From Thunnus maccoyii (lineage: Eukaryota; Chordata; Actinopteri; Scombriformes; Scombridae): 64,000 nucleotides of DNA. Made by a program: the position numbers and the translations under genes. The notes below the pieces were generated by a model, which had not been told where the DNA came from, did no database searches, and was given only the letters and a program-made list of their open reading frames with translations. The stretch is taken from contig NC_056543.1 of the NCBI RefSeq assembly GCF_910596095.1, positions 17,718,042 through 17,782,041 of the forward strand. The letters run 5' to 3'. Shown here piece by piece: positions 32,767-44,232 of the stretch (position 1 is its first letter; each line of letters begins with the position of its first letter).

Positions 32767-33407
32767 CGGAAATCCCCCCAAAAAACTGGCGCATGATACT
32801 CAACATGCATTGACGTCCCCGCCGCGCCATCTTCAGAAAACAGCGAGCAGCCGGACACTGAATGAAACTTCACGTACATGTCGCTTGAGAGAGCCAGCTG
32901 CTGTATGGAGTGATATTCTCGGTTTTTCAGGTACTGTGACTTCACATCATTCATGTCTTTAGCGAAATATGTAAGCAGTTAACATGTGGAAGTAGCAGGA
33001 GCTCAAATTAACGTATGTAAAATAATCCTTGTCAGTGCTGTGTAGCTGCGGCTGGCTAATGCTAACAGCAGGCCTGACGTTACAGATGGATACTGTGGGC
33101 GACCGTGTGTGAAACATAACCTTACAATCAGTGTTAATGAGAAAAGGACAGAGAGTGTGTGCAGGGGAGCATTTGTGATTGTTAAAAGCAGAAACTTTTT
33201 TTCTCCGCAAACTCAGTAAACCAGGCGAGACCTAAAAAGCGTCGCCGGTCAGTAAGCTAACGTTAGCCTGCCAGTCAAAAACAAACGGGAGCGTTAATCA
33301 AACTGTTTACTCAAGCATATCTACTCAGTAACTTCACGTTTATTTTGTTTAGTAGATATCTTGAGTGATGTACATTAGACACTTTCATTATTTGTCCCCT
33401 TACTGCT
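32767..33407. other. Intergenic DNA, possible distal 5' UTR of ppig
   Basis: The stretch 32800-33240 is GC-richer than its surroundings and contains GT-type donors. The first ppig coding exon starts at 34208 right after an AG acceptor-like tract (TTGTGTCTCAG ending at 34184). A non-coding first ppig exon around 32840-32935, ending at TTTTTCAG|GTACTG, is possible but unproven. Confidence 0.3.
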
Positions 33408-34035
33408 CTTTAAAAGAATAGCTGCACAATCTTTCAAGTCTGTCTTAAAACATCAGTCAGGAGCCCAAATGAACATTGAAACAGGTTTTTCTTGCTGTAG
33501 TTATTCCTCCTGTTCATACTGACCATTGGAAGATCTTTTCATAAAGCACCTATAATGTAAGTGATGGAGGACAAATTCCACAAGCCTCCTTCTGTGCATA
33601 AGTTTATCTGAAGCTAATATGAAGGTTCAGTCGTCCAAATGAGTCAAATCAAGTAGATATAATTACAGTCCTCTTAGTGTCAAAGTCCCTCTTTTGTTAT
33701 TGTACTTCCACTGAGCTCAACAGGGAAACACAAAGAGGGAATCTGATGCTAAAAAGACTGAAACCGTGACAGATATCCACTTGATATGACTAACTCAGAC
33801 TGCTGAAGCCTCATACAACCTTCAGATAAACTTTTAAATGCATTTTTTGCACAAAATGACTGCATGGTCACACTGTGGATTTTGGCTCCCATCACCTTCA
33901 TTGAAAGAGCATTTGAAGGGGATCTTTTAACAGGAGGAATGATTACAGCGAGGAAAACCTCTTTCAGTGTTCATATGGGCACCTGACTGTTGTTTTAAGA
34001 CACACTTGAAAAATTGTGAACCTGTCCTTTTTAAA
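33408..34035. mobile_element. Fold-back element, copy D
   Basis: Begins CTTTAAAAGAATAGCTGCAC and ends GTGAACCTGTCCTTTTTAAA. Both arms are present (AACATTGAAACAGGTTTTTC on the left; GAGGAAAACCTCTTTCAGTG on the right), with the palindromic layout of copy A but the central section oriented the other way (CACTTGATATGACTAACTC comes in the right half). Confidence 0.72.
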
Positions 34036-34207
34036 AGTCTTGAAATAATTTGTTTAACTAGTAGGGGTGCATGTTTTCCAGCTAATTATATTTGACCTAA
34101 TTTTCCATCCCACTGGCAAGTTATTAATAACCTAACGTGACCACTGAAGTTGTCACTAATGTTTGTCTTATCTTTGTGTCTCAGGTATTTATTCAGTACA
34201 GGAGATC

Positions 34208-37200
34208 ATGGGGATCAAGGTTCAACGTTCTCGGTGTTTCCTTGACATTGGAATCGGCAATGTGCTAGGTAAGAGAGAAACCTTAACTTCCTGATTGCTC
34301 ACTGATACATTCATTCAGTTTGCTGTGTGTTGAGTTAAAACTAATGCAGTCTAATATGACAGCCCTGCAATGAATCCCACCTTTGTGAGTGTTGTAAAGG
34401 TCATTTTTTGTTAAAGCTTTAAGGAGAAGTGATTCAATCTACTGCTTTCAGTTTGTGGTGTTGTTAAATTATATTATGTTTTGTTGTGCTTGTTTCTAAA
34501 ATGTAATGTTCCCAAAAAGAAAAAGCAAAATGCTCCCATAATAGTAGAAACACCTCACAATACAGTTCAACATCACCACAAACTACAGCCTCAAAAATGA
34601 CCACAAAGTTGAATCAACACATCTCTAAAACAGTTTTAACAAAACCTGGCCATTACACCTTCATGTAGGTAGGATTTATCATCGGGCTGTTGTATGAGAC
34701 GTCATTGGTTTTTGCAAGGTGTTCCAGATACACTGACAACTGACTATAGTGTCCCATCACAATAAACAAAAGTAAATTAGTATGACATCGCTTTCTCCTC
34801 ACAGTCGGCCGAGTTGTGGTCGAATTGTTTTCAGACATCTGTCCCAAAACATGTGAAAACTTCAGATGCCTTTGCACAGGTGAACTTTTATTTTATTTTT
34901 TTACCATAAGAATATGCCAGCAAACTTGTTTCCTTGGCACAGATGAACATTGATAAGTACTGTTGTTGTTCATGCAGGTGAGAAAGGTATCGGCAAAGGA
35001 ACTCAGAAACCTCTCCATTACAAAGGATGTCTGTTCCATCGGATCGTGAAAGACTTCATGATTCAAGGAGGAGACTTCAGTGAAGGTGAGTTTTGATCTG
35101 CTACATGTAGAATAAGCAACGACCAACAGGGTTTCATAATGCATTAAATCTTTCCTGCAGCAGCTCCTTTGCTTATGTTTTCTTTGTTCTTTGTCATCGT
35201 AGGCAATGGAAGAGGAGGCGAATCCATCTATGGAGGCTTTTTTGAAGGTAAAGAGGCGACTGTCAGAGGTGTCAGTTGTTGTCGAAACCGACGTTGGCTT
35301 CAAGATGGCAGTACAATCTTATGCTTTTCCCCCAGATGAAAGCTTTGCTGTTAAACACAACAAGGAGTACCTGCTGTCTATGGCCAATAGGGGCAAAGAT
35401 ACAAATGGATCACAGTTTTTCATGTAAGTAGCACCTCAATTGCTGTACTGTATATCACTGATTTGATATATAAGTTGGTTCTGTCATCCCTAAACCTTAT
35501 TTTTTTTCTTGTTTTCATTGATTCACCTTCTGCGGCACTTCAGAACAACAAAACCCTCACCACATCTGGATGGGTAAGTGCTGCTTGAAATTCTGATTTA
35601 TTGTACAGTACCCACAATATGTTTTGCTTGACATAGATCTATATAGCTACTGTCTTTTTGTTTGTTTGTTTTCAGTGTCCATGTGGTTTTTGGCCATGTG
35701 ATTTCTGGGCAAGAGGTTGTCCAAACTATGGAGAACCAGAAAACGGATCATAATAGCAGGCCATATGCTGAGGTGAAAGTTATGAACTGTGGAGAGCTCA
35801 TCCCTAAATCTAAAGGTTTGTTTGTGTGAAACATTTTCAGAATTTTCAAAATGAGTTTTAAACTTAAGATTTTCTTCCCAACTGTTGTCTGAGCAGATCT
35901 CGCTTTAAGATTTTACAAAATAGTGCTTCTAACAGACTGTTAAATGTATGCAGCAAAGAAAAATGAAAAAAAGAAAGAGAAAGCCTCCTCAAGCTCCAGC
36001 AGTAGTTCCAGTGACTCTGAGAGCTCCTCCGAATCCTCCTCTGAATCTGAAGAATCCGATAAGGAATCTAAGAAGCGGAAAAAGAGGGCGAAAAAACAAA
36101 AAAAGAAACAGAAGAAGAAGAAGGACACCAAAAGGTATTTCATTTATTTTCTTATTTTCAACTGTCTTCAGTGTAAACGGCACCTAGTGTCTTTTGTCTG
36201 AGCTGTAACGTTTTCACAGGTCAGAGCCTGAAAGTGCTGAAGAGAAAGAACAAGAAGAGTTGGTTACATCTACTGTACGTCCTGAAGAAATACCACCGAT
36301 CCCTGAGAATCGATTCCTCATGAGGAGAAGCCCGCAGGCAGTCCAGAAGCCAAAAGAAGAGGAGGCTGAGAAGGAACAACGACATAAAGAGGAAAGGCCA
36401 AGAGAGAGGTTTGTGCTCTTCTTGACAAACATCCAAACATTTTTAATTGTACTTTACTGCATACGTCTGTTAATCTTCTTGTTTTTCTCTTCGCAGTTCT
36501 GGCATAACATATAATTCTCAGTCAGCATATCACAGAAGACTAGTGATGACACGATCCGGCAGGAAGATAAAAGGCAGGGGTCCGAGGGTAAGTGCACTGC
36601 TGCAAAACTTTATACACTTTGTCAGTTTCTCATGTGTATTAAATGAAACTGGAATATACCAGATGGTGCTTGATAATTCAGTGGCAGTAACCTTTTTTAT
36701 ACCAGTCTGTTTGTATCTAGAAAGTTTGCGTAATGTAAGCGGTTTGTCATTTCTCCCATCCAGAGGTATCGTACTCCGTCTCGTTCAAGGTCCAGGGATC
36801 GTTTTCGGCGTAGTGAAACTCCTCCACACTGGCGTCAGGAGATGCAGCGTCAGAGGATGAGGGCAGTCACTGGAGAGCGCTGGATTAAGGGTGACAGGTA
36901 AGATACCCTCACTTATTAATGAGTATGTTAACACATATCTGCTTTGTGGACAGTTTTGTTAGATGAAGAAAAAGAGGGGTGGAGAAGGAGCATCATAATT
37001 TGGGTCTGTAATTAGGGTTTACTTACTTCTAATCCAAGACAGTTGAAATGTTCTGATAAGAATTAGGCAGGTATGTTGTCTTCGGCAGGGTTTTCGTGCA
37101 GAATTTAAGTACTTAATAAAAAAAAAAAGCTGTCAACCTAGGTAGGGGAAACACTGATGTAAGTTGTCATATTTGGTTGGTGACATTTTCTCTCCACTTT

Positions 37201-38206
37201 TTTTTTTTTTTTTTTTTTTAACAGAGGTGACATGAATGATGCCAAGGATGAGGCTGCTAAAGCTCCAAGAAGAGAGCGACGGACCTCCAGCACGAAGCAT
37301 GAACACTCAGCTGAGGGTAAAAAAGACAAGAAAACTCGATCTCATAGATCCAAAAGCAAAGAAGAGGACACTGAAGAGAAGGATGAGAAACACAGCAAAC
37401 AGAAGGCAAAGAAAAGCCGCAAATCTCAAAGCCGCAGTAAAAGCCGAGAAAAGAGTAGAAGGTCAAAAAGCAGAGAGAAGAGTCACAAGCATAAAAGTGA
37501 TAACAAGAGAGACCGCTCAAGGAGCAAAGACCGAAGTGTCAATAAGAAAGAAAAGGAGTCCGAATCTGATCATAATAAAGATAGAAATAAGGGTCACGAG
37601 TCTGATAAAAAGCATAAAGAGGATACAAAAGGAAGAAACGGTGAGAGGACTAGGACAAAGTCACAAAGCAAGGAAAGAACTTCAAAAGACGGGCACAGAT
37701 CTAGTAGCAGAAACAGGGACAGGAGCGGACCTGCGGTATCAAAAGACAAGGAGGAAAAACGAGAAAAAGACAGAGACAGGGGCAGGGAACGCAGCAGGAG
37801 TCAGCAAAGGCGACACAACAGTGAAAAGGAGGATAAGAGGCGAGGAACGTCCAGGAGCAGGGAGCCTCGACCAAGAAGTCCAGACAGAAGTAAGACTAGA
37901 GACTCGCACAGGAGCAGGCGCTCCAGAAGTAAGAGCAATAAGAGAGACCACAGCAAAGAACGGTCATCTCATAGAAAAGACAGAGAACCTGCCAACCAAA
38001 GGAGAAGGCGTAGCAGCAGTTCTGAGAGTGATAGAGATAAAAGGAAGAGTCACAAAAGCCCAGATACCAAGCGAAGAGGAGCAAATAGTACCTCCAGAGA
38101 CAGAAGAAGCCCAGCCAGACCAAGACCAGATAGTACAAAAGGCAAAGACAGAAACAACAGCAAGAGGAATAAATCGAGCTCTAGCTCAAGCTCTGACAGC
38201 GACTGA
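34208..38206 (+). CDS. ppig: Peptidyl-prolyl isomerase G (SR-cyclophilin)
   Basis: Nuclear cyclophilin with an RS domain that associates with splicing factors and the RNA polymerase II C-terminal domain. Twelve coding exons: 34208-34268, 34805-34879, 34978-35085, 35203-35247, 35336-35423, 35544-35573, 35676-35815, 35954-36134, 36220-36408, 36497-36587, 36764-36897 and 37225-38206; 707 aa. Residues 1-180 are the cyclophilin domain ([20 protein letters not shown], catalytic Arg in [31 protein letters not shown]), including the insert typical of large cyclophilins ([15 protein letters not shown]). Then a Ser/Glu- and Lys-rich stretch, the conserved [20 protein letters not shown] and [13 protein letters not shown] blocks, and a long last exon of RS/KS/RD repeats ending SSSSSSDSD. 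Human PPIG (754 aa) has a longer RS tail. The 3' UTR carries a hAT-type MITE; AATAAA occurs at 38392 and near 38963. Confidence 0.96.
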
Positions 38207-38406
38207 GCCTGTGAAGATATCCCTAAAGAAATAGTTTTTGTTCCTGTTTTTTATCCACTACGCATTCAAACTTACCATCCAGAGTGGGGCACATTCCTCA
38301 TTCAGTGCAAAAAAAAAAAAGGAAATCCACAGTCCAGCCCAAGCTTAAATGATTCTACAATACAGCCTGTCCGACCTAGATTCCAAAACTGTAATAAACG
38401 GAGAGG

Positions 38407-38558
38407 CAGGGTCAGACTGGGACAACAAAACACTGCTGGTTGGCCGCCGACGCATCTGTCTCGCTCATGTTTTTGTATAATGGGTTGCTTAAGCAGCCCA
38501 CATACCGACCGGCCCATCGGGATTTCTCCCGGTGCTCCTGATGGTCAGTCCGACTCTG
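38407..38558. mobile_element. hAT-type MITE in the ppig 3' region
   Basis: Inverted ends CAGGGTCAGACTGG (38407) and, at the right, the complement of CAGAGTCGGACTG (ends 38558). CAG...CTG termini are typical of hAT elements. The flanking 8-mers CGGAGAGG and CAGAGAAG agree at 6 of 8 positions and may be an eroded 8-base target duplication. 152 bases, no coding sequence. Confidence 0.6.
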
Positions 38559-40056
38559 CAGAGAAGAGAGCGCAACAGATGGAAGCTGTGCAGGAAAACA
38601 GAAAAAGATCAAGCAGTAAAAACAACTGTTGACATTTAATACAACCGTCGAAAGCTGTAATGACAGACTGTAGCATCATGTGAGATTTGGCTGGATGGAT
38701 TGTGAACTGAATTTTGTGTGGATTAAGTGCTCTACACTACTGATGGGTAGCTGGAGCTGCATGGCCAGTGATGAGGAAATGATTTGTGACTGAACAGGAA
38801 TTCACCCACAGTGCGGACTTCAGAGTGTAAAAGTACCCGGTGTTCTTTTAATTGTACATGACCAGAAGAAGTCTGTTTGAAGGCTGTGTTTTTTTAATTT
38901 TGGATTATTTGGTAAATTTATATTTTGGCTTTACAATAGTTCCAGTTTCAGACAGTTTGTAAAAAATAAAATTAAAAAAAAAAAATCTTAAGATTTTACT
39001 GCAACAGAGATCTTTTTCCCCCAGTACTTTTTCTACTGAAGTTTGTTTTAATGTTATTTAATGAAGTTGGTTTCGGGGATAAGGACCGCAAAATGTCTGT
39101 TTACTTGTCACGTTATTTTCACTATAGCGGTCAGTCTGAAAGAGAAACACACTCATAATTTCTTGCATGTTTACCCCTGTTAATGATGTATTATGTACAT
39201 CCATGACTCTTTTTTTTTTTTTTTTTTTTACATCCATGACCTATTACTGTAATCCTCATGCTGTAAGTACAACATAAAATCAGTTTGTATGAATTGTTTT
39301 GTGCACGCTGGTTTTAAGGACGACTGCAGTGTAGAATGAATTAAAAATTTCCATTTTGATTTTATGCAGTTGCTTTAATATTCTGTAAATGCAATTACAA
39401 ACAAAATCATCTCATCTTTTGGTGGTCCAAACATTATTAGCACGCAAAATTACAGTAATAAACAGTGATAACATTATTATAGGAAATTTACACTGTCATC
39501 CATGCTTGGTTCAGTGTTTCCTGAAGTTCATATTGTTAGCCCAGATGAGTCACCTCCTCAGCTTAGGGTGCTTGACCTTACCTCAGTTTTTGGTTGTGTC
39601 CCAAATCACTCCCTATTAACTATATAGAGTAGTGTCTGTAGTGCCCTCAGATTTCAGGAAGATGGGAACAAACAATGACAGATACCCAGCTGGACTTGTG
39701 GTCAGCAGCTTGAACATCTACAGTAGGCCACCAGGACGTACTATGGACACTACTTTCTGCTAACAATCCCATAATGCAATATATTGCATTTTATAGCCAA
39801 GAAAATTAGTGGAACACTTCACCCTGAGTGAAAAAGCAAAATGATTACTATTTATACGTACCTGAAATCCCAATTTACTGCTCGCTACAGAGTGAAATGT
39901 TGAGTGTCTTCTATATGGGCAACAGTGAATGAGGGAGTGCTTACCAACAGATTTTGTCAATATACTTTAACGTTAGTAAAATGTTCAGATTATTCATTGA
40001 TGGTAAATTTAAGGGAACATTCTTTGAACCAAAACTAGCTGAATGTGAGTGAAGTA
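38559..40056. other. ppig 3' UTR and space before cfap210
   Basis: Probable ppig 3' UTR to about 38980, where an AATAAA lies next to an A-run. Beyond that, no gene is visible. A poly(T) tract flanked by a 12-base direct repeat occurs at 39196-39240. Confidence 0.55.
39196..39240. repeat. Poly(T) tract flanked by a 12-base direct repeat
   Basis: TACATCCATGAC occurs at 39196-39207 and again at 39229-39240, with only TC and about 19-20 T residues between. This is the shape of a LINE-mediated insertion carrying nothing but a poly(A) tail, in minus orientation. Confidence 0.6.
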
Positions 40057-43000
40057 TCACCATGTAAATCCAAGTCTCCTCTTTGCTTCTTCAATATCTA
40101 CGACCTCATGAAGCTTTTTAATGTTCTGGGTGGTGCTGGAGACGTATTTGGGCATTTGAGCACCAGTAGTGTCCTGAACGAGGTAGCTAGGTCTCACTCC
40201 ACAAAAATTGGGACCGAGTCCCCCTCCAATCCCTTCCCTCGCAGCGTTGCACAGCGGAAACACATTTCGCTGAGCCTCTGCTGCTGCGTTGATGATGTGC
40301 CGTGAATATTGCTGAAACTGGTTTTCCTCTTCAGCGATGACTTCTGCGTTCTTCATTTCAAATGCGTGTTCATCTCTTCTCAGCTGATGATGCCTGGCGC
40401 TTTTTTCAGCCTGTAGTCGAAAGATGGAAGTTAATTGTCATTGTCTTCTTTCAGAGAACAACCAAAACAAATAGTGTTTATCTTTGTAATGATGTGGCAA
40501 GGCAGCTTTATCTGTATAACATATTTCATGCACAATTCAAAGTGCTTAACAGAGTAACAAAAGTACAGTAAAGGTAAAAGATTTACAATTAAAAAGTGCA
40601 AAAGTAAAGAAAAGGGTTACAAATGATAAAATACTTTAAAAGTAAACTAGAGTAGTTCAAATCAAGTGAAATGGATAAAAAGAACACAAGAAATACTCCC
40701 ACTTTTAGATGCATATTGTGAGTGAGCCCATATGTGGTGGAAATAGTTTCAATGTTACCATTTGTGTGGCGTTGAAGTCTTGTAATTTTCTTTCTTCCTC
40801 TCTGATCCTCTGAGCCTTCAGCTGTTGTTTCTCAGAAAATATTCTGTCGGCCTCTCTCTTAGCCTGGAGCGCGTCCCGGGTGTCCTGTTGTCTGATCTTG
40901 TCCCTCTGCTCCTTTTCTTGTCTCTGAAGGGAGACAAGTTATGTTACAGCTTGGGACAACATTACGTTTGCTGCAGCTGGATGAAAAAACACAAACCTGA
41001 TTGCATTTGCACATTTTATTACTTGACGCCACACGTACCAATAGATTAAAAATGTTTTATGCAATAGCTGTGTTACCACACGTTCTCTGTATGCAGCGAT
41101 CGACTCCAACATTGCAGCCCTCTTCTCCTCCTCATCCCTCTGCTTTTGTGCCTGTTTTACATCCCGCTCAGCCACAGCCTTGGCGGTTCTCTGCTCCTCA
41201 CTGTCCACTCGCTGCTGCTGTGTGACTGTAAGCTTGGCCGTGATCTGCTCTCTGCGCATCTGGGCCTCACTGAACAATGACACGAGAATTCAGTTATTTT
41301 TGAGATGTCAAGGCAGATGATTGAGTGCACAAGAAGGTTGATCTCCGATTATATCGTTTTCCTGGATCTTACCTCAGCAACTCCTTTTCTTTCTCTTTCC
41401 TTAACTTCATCATTTTTTGCTTTGCAGAGAGAAAAATGTTTCTTCGCTCCTCCTCCGCCTCCTGTTTTTGTGCATCTGTTGCCCTAATGATGTCTCTGTT
41501 TGTGAGATGTTCCTGTAAATATGCACAAGTAAACTTTTATGTTACGAAATAAGGACATGAAATACTTAATACCCTGTGCTCTTTAGACCCTACCAGGTGA
41601 GCTTGCATAACGTTTCTCTTCTGCTTTGCCTTCTGCTCTTCCTCCATTCTTCGCTCCCACTGATAGAGCTCCTGAAGTTGTTGGATTTCCTCTCCGTCCT
41701 TCCTGATCTCCAGCTTCTGTCGCTCTTTTGCCAGCTCGTTGTCCTTTATCCTGAAGAAAAGGAATCAAATATCCTCACTCCACTTACAAAACAGGATGTT
41801 CTCATGAAATTTTGCCATCCAATAGACATAATACAATAGTGACACATGTCCTTGAAATAGAGAGCGCCATCATATCTATTAAGACCTTGACAACTGGTGT
41901 AATTGCATCCTGTTCAAAGCTAGTTGTGGAGTCTGATGTGAGACTTACTGGTTTTTCAGGTCCTCTGCTACAGCCTGCCTTTTGAGCTTTGTCTGGAGAG
42001 CCCTCTCCTGCTCCTGTCTCAGAGATTCATCCTCTTTGGTCTTCACCATCTCCAGGAAGTCCTTGTCCACATCTTTGGAGGCGCTCTTTATTCTCTGCTT
42101 CAGCTCAATCTGGGCCTCCCTCTCCTTCAGCACTTCTGTCAGCAAGAGCGCACGCTGCGGAAGCAGTCAAAATCATCGTTATCCTATAACATTAATGTAT
42201 AGCCAAGTGACACAATGATGCTGCAGCAGTGGTGTCAACACTCAAGCGATACTAACATGTAACCCTTTGACCCGGTCGGTTTGATAATACAGCTGTTTCT
42301 TGGCTTTTTCAATGGCCTCTTTCCGCTTTTGCTCCTGATATTTAGCCTCTTCTATATCAGTCAATTTCCTTTTCTCCTCCTCAGTCTGCTCCCGAATCTT
42401 CTTTGCCTCTAGCTTCTTCTGCCTTTGACCCTTAAAATGAATACACCCACAATGTGTTAGCCATTTGCTTTACTGCAGGATATTGTGCTTTTTTTGCAAC
42501 CTTACAAGCACATCTGGATTTAATAAAGCAGATGAAATCTAAGTAGAGTCAACTTACAACAATGGTATTGGACCACTGCTTCACCACCTCTTTGGACTGC
42601 AGGTGCAGGGCCTCTCTCTGTTTCATCGCCTCCCTCATACTCTCCTTGTCTTTATTCACTTGGTTCAGTTCATCTTGAATCCTCAGCCACTCGGCCTTGC
42701 TTAAGACGGTGACTTGTCGGAGATCTGGTGGCTGGACCATCCTGCTGGCTTCCTCAGCTGAAGATGCTTCGAATAAAGCAGAAAGTTACCACAAGAAGAC
42801 CTCCTGAATTTAGATAGTTTGGTGCCGTTCACATTAATAATTTACAATAATTATGTTGTAATGCTTTTCTGTAGAATGTTATAGAATATTTATTTCCTGT
42901 GTGCAAAACAATGGCTGATATGTGCAGGGCTGCTATCACTGAGCACACTGAGCTCACGTCTCCTCATGTTGTTTTATGGGAATGTGGAGATTTGAACAAT

Positions 43001-43723
43001 TTCAGGACCAGTTTACACTATGCAACCACACATAGTGGTTTTGAACAAAACAGCAGATATGTTGAGTGATGAACAGAGTGAGGAATTGTCTTTCAACATT
43101 ACAGATTGGCATTTAAAGGAAATAACTGAATGTTGTTTTTTTTAGACTAGATACATTAAAATTTGGCTGTTTGTAGGGGGGAAATGTAATAAATTGAAAT
43201 ATAATGAAGGAATTCAGTATTTCTCCATCAGAATTACATCTTGGGATTGTGAAGAAGGCTTTGAAACAGCATCTACAGAAAATATACTGTAAGTGAACTC
43301 TTTTTTTTTCCCTTTTTGGTGGCTAGTCAAACATTTCTTCATGGGACCCTGGCTACAGCCCTGCATATGAGAAACATAAATGAAAAAAAAAAAAAAACTT
43401 CATTCATACTACAAACAAAAAGCAATCCTGTTTCCCTATAAAACATTGTGCAGAAAGTTGTTTTCCTTTGAAAGTGAATAAATGAGTGCATTCATCTAGC
43501 TGCATAATAATTAAACAAGCTAAAAGACATTGTTCTGAATTTAGTGACTGACTGATACACTGCTCGTTTAACATTACAAAAATACAAGATTGCCTCTAAT
43601 ATCAAAGAATAATATGTTATATGAGTCATAGATAATCTGAGGTCAACCCATAACTATGTTTCTTTAACTCTCACCGCTTTTACTGGCTCCTCTCCGTCGG
43701 CCGTGCTGAACCACTGATGCCAT
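40057..43723 (-). CDS. cfap210: Cilia- and flagella-associated protein 210 (CCDC173)
   Basis: CFAP210 is a coiled-coil microtubule inner protein of doublet microtubules in motile cilia and sperm flagella. Nine exons on the minus strand: 43723-43675, 42766-42558, 42430-42257, 42154-41949, 41750-41594, 41512-41373, 41269-41077, 40923-40759 and 40410-40057; 548 aa (human about 550). The start MASVVQHGRRRGASKS matches human MAASVVQHGRR; DLRQVTVLSKAEWLRI, REALHLQSKEVVKQWSNT and YYQTDRVKGLH are family landmarks. Almost the whole middle is a charged Glu/Lys/Arg/Gln helix without helix breakers. The C-terminal 100 residues are not coiled coil (NFCGVRPSYLVQDTTGAQMP). All junctions are GT-AG and in phase. 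It follows ppig tail-to-tail as in human. Nothing is broken. Confidence 0.94.
40494..40700. repeat. Interspersed fish repeat in cfap210 intron 8
   Basis: GGCAAGGCAGCTTTATCTGT followed by TTCAAAGTGCTTAACA resembles a widely dispersed teleost repeat (GCAGCTTTATTTGTATAGC ... AAAGTGCTTTACA). Class not determined; boundaries approximate. Confidence 0.45.
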
Positions 43724-44232
43724 TTGTATTCGTTATATTCCCCAGTAATTAAAGAGAGAATATTAGTGCCAAATTAAACACTTAATAAGGAAAAATTGTA
43801 GCTTTCTGTAACGTTATCCACGGTACATAAAGCTGAATCAGGTCCGCATTTGTTGCGTCGTATCTAAGCAACGGTTGAACACGACAGGTGGCGCTGTGTT
43901 GTTTGAATTTGACCATCAGCTCACTGTCTTGACTGTTTCACTTCTATATACACAGCTGCCTCAGACTGGATATCCGCTGTGAAACTGTCACGCAGCTTTA
44001 GTTGCCTAAAATTTATGTAAAACTAAGTTTCAAATGAATTGCATGGTGTAAAGCCTTCACTTGAAACTTGTCTGAAACCCAGCTGCAACAGTTGTAAAAC
44101 TCAACTTTGTTAAACTAGTTTCATCCAACAGCCAATCAAAACGTTGGTAACGTGTCAGGTGACGACGTCAATCTACCGTTGATGCTGTGTCAGTTCAACT
44201 GATTGAGTTCAATTTGACAGTCTATCACCAAA
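43724..44232. promoter_or_regulatory. Intergenic space between cfap210 and the MADF-like locus
   Basis: About 500 bases separate the cfap210 ATG (reading left) from the next plus-strand ATG (44233). Bidirectional promoter use is possible. No TATA box is evident; CCGTTGATGCTG and GTAACGTGTCAGGTGACG are the GC-richer parts. Confidence 0.3.

Noticed and set aside
37236-38234. Second long plus-strand frame and minus-strand frames over the ppig last exon
   Set aside because: Shadows of the low-complexity RS domain; only the frame ending SSSSSSDSD joins in phase to the upstream exon.
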